Part shown: positions 33,302-34,359 of the stretch, piece by piece | How the letters are laid out: every line of letters begins with the position of its first letter | How positions within the stretch are numbered: the first letter of the stretch is position 1 | Origin: Clavulina sp. PMI_390 | Lineage: Eukaryota; Basidiomycota; Agaricomycetes; Cantharellales; Hydnaceae | DNA length: 34,359 nt | Direction of reading: 5' to 3' | Assembly: GCA_015039315.1 (NCBI GenBank) | Contig: WIDE01000090.1 | Coordinates: 103,533-137,891 of the forward strand | Made by a program: the position numbers and the translations under genes | The notes under the pieces: generated by a model | Database searches by the model: none | What the model saw: the letters and a program-made list of their open reading frames with translations, nothing else | Told to the model about the DNA's origin: nothing

Positions 33302-33713
33302 CTGTCAAGGTTAACAATCAGCAAGCTGGTGGAGCCACCCCCCGATGATTGGAGTTCCAAACTCAGAAAGTTTATCTACGAAGCGATTGAGTTCTATCAG
33401 ACCCCAAATTACTCCGTGTACGAATTCTGGGGCCTTTTCTCATTCATCTGCATCATTCTTGATGGTTTTTCAGTAGGTAGACCGTCCCCAAAATGCATTA
33501 ATTCGTTCATACGATGTATACTAGGGAAGCAATACCTACACTGTACGGTCTATAGATTCCTGAGATGGTGTCTGCCCGCTTGTATTTCACATATGAGGGA
33601 TTATTGGGCAGCCGTTGGGAGAGTTTAGTAACGCGAAAGCAGCTCATACCATCATCATTATCAGTTGACATCGTTCTCCTTCCGATCTAGCCCACATCCG
33701 TCTTTCCTTGAAT

Positions 33714-33952
33714 GGCTAATCACACTCCCTCCCGGCCGAATGATGCCAGGCTACCCGCCGCCGAATACTTTCCTCCAACTCCCATCGATCGAGACGGGGT
33801 TTTGTCCTAATCGGCAGCAGAAGTCTCTCTCTGGGAGCGAAAATGACGACATCGGAGACTTCCATCGTGTTCCCGAGACGATTGTGCGCGAGATTGTTGA
33901 GTCGGCAGCCGCTGGTATTTCCACGGCCTTTCCACTTGCTTTGCTTCCATGA
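33714..33952 (+). pseudogene. Possible broken F-box-like gene fragment
   Basis: An ATG at 33714 starts MANHTPSRPNDARLPAAEYF and reaches a stop after about 32 codons. A different frame downstream then gives SGSENDDIGDFHRVPETIVR and EIVESAAAGISTAFPLALL, which resembles the start of an F-box-like domain, before stopping at 33952. The gap between the two frames is only about 22 nt, short for an intron here, so a frameshift is likelier. The remainder of an F-box was not found. Low confidence. Confidence 0.3.
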
Positions 33953-34359
33953 GACTAGCGGACGTTCGCATACCGCGGTCGGCTCTACCTTGGATTTATT
34001 ATGGCGAATAAATATGGACGTATTGTGATTAATCTGGTATTTCTCATTCGGATTTTCGAGAAGCTTCATTAGCGGCTTGCTTTTGTTAAATTGGAGGGTT
34101 GAAAAAAAGCTTGACGACCACATAGGCACCAGTAGTTCATGGCTCAAGGTCTAGATGCTAGTGATGGAGGCTTCTAAATCTGACAGTGACATCATTGCTG
34201 TCCGCATAAGTGCGTCATTACCAGTCTAAAGAGGCGAACGTTTGACGCATGGCCAAGTCTTCTGTGTTCTAAGCGGGAAGCATTTGTGTACGGTATGATC
34301 GCTGTGTTTCTGCAATGCGCATCCGTGGGCCGATGCCGCAGCAAAAAGCTAAGCAGTGG

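Larger units (their letters stand above)
32863..34359. other. Right-end region with only doubtful coding fragments
   Basis: Beyond GH88 copy 4 no complete gene could be built. Two fragments look protein-like, at 33029-33301 (minus) and 33714-33952 (plus), and are listed separately. The rest shows no recognisable feature. Confidence 0.4.

Overview
The window looks like gene-dense nuclear DNA from a filamentous basidiomycete. Its genes carry many short introns (mostly 50-90 nt, GT-AG, phases preserved in every model built here), F-box proteins of the agaricomycete type, and a basidiomycete-type DUF7330-like protein. A relative of Rhizoctonia/Ceratobasidium is my best guess, inferred from protein style only. 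Eleven spliced genes could be reconstructed. I saw no tRNA, rRNA, CRISPR array or intact transposon.

Left half (1-18,254), all on the minus strand, housekeeping and regulatory: an F-box protein (2207-474); an Hfi1/Ada1-like SAGA subunit (3798-2596); a long disordered S/T-P-rich basic protein of unknown role (6043-4548); a 12-exon F-box protein with Cys-rich zinc-binding candidates and an acidic tail (10233-7241); a DUF7330-like protein built from 'NG' beta-repeats (12036-10509); and the bifunctional glycogen debranching enzyme (18254-12658, 13 exons, about 1620 aa).

Middle (19,196-22,014), plus strand: two tandem dienelactone-hydrolase-family genes. All seven exons match in position and phase, including 36-nt and 14-nt microexons, and the TATA box lies 96 nt before the ATG in both.

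Right half (22,784-32,862): a cluster of four glycoside hydrolase family 88 (unsaturated glucuronyl hydrolase-like) paralogues in the order +, +, -, +. All have signal peptides and keep the two presumed catalytic aspartates. The most interesting point is at their 3' ends. Copies 1 and 4 carry a conserved extra terminal exon, easily missed, that encodes a Ser/Thr-rich stalk and a hydrophobic GPI-anchor-like tail. Its donor site overlaps an in-frame stop, so splicing would give an anchored enzyme and intron retention a soluble one. Copies 2 and 3 end at the equivalent position without a tail. Copy 4 also has five tandem repeats of an LPQVTN motif inserted before its catalytic barrel. Together they look like a soluble plus surface-bound set of enzymes acting on unsaturated uronic-acid oligosaccharides. 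No polysaccharide lyase is present in the window to make such substrates.

The last 1.5 kb holds only two doubtful coding fragments.
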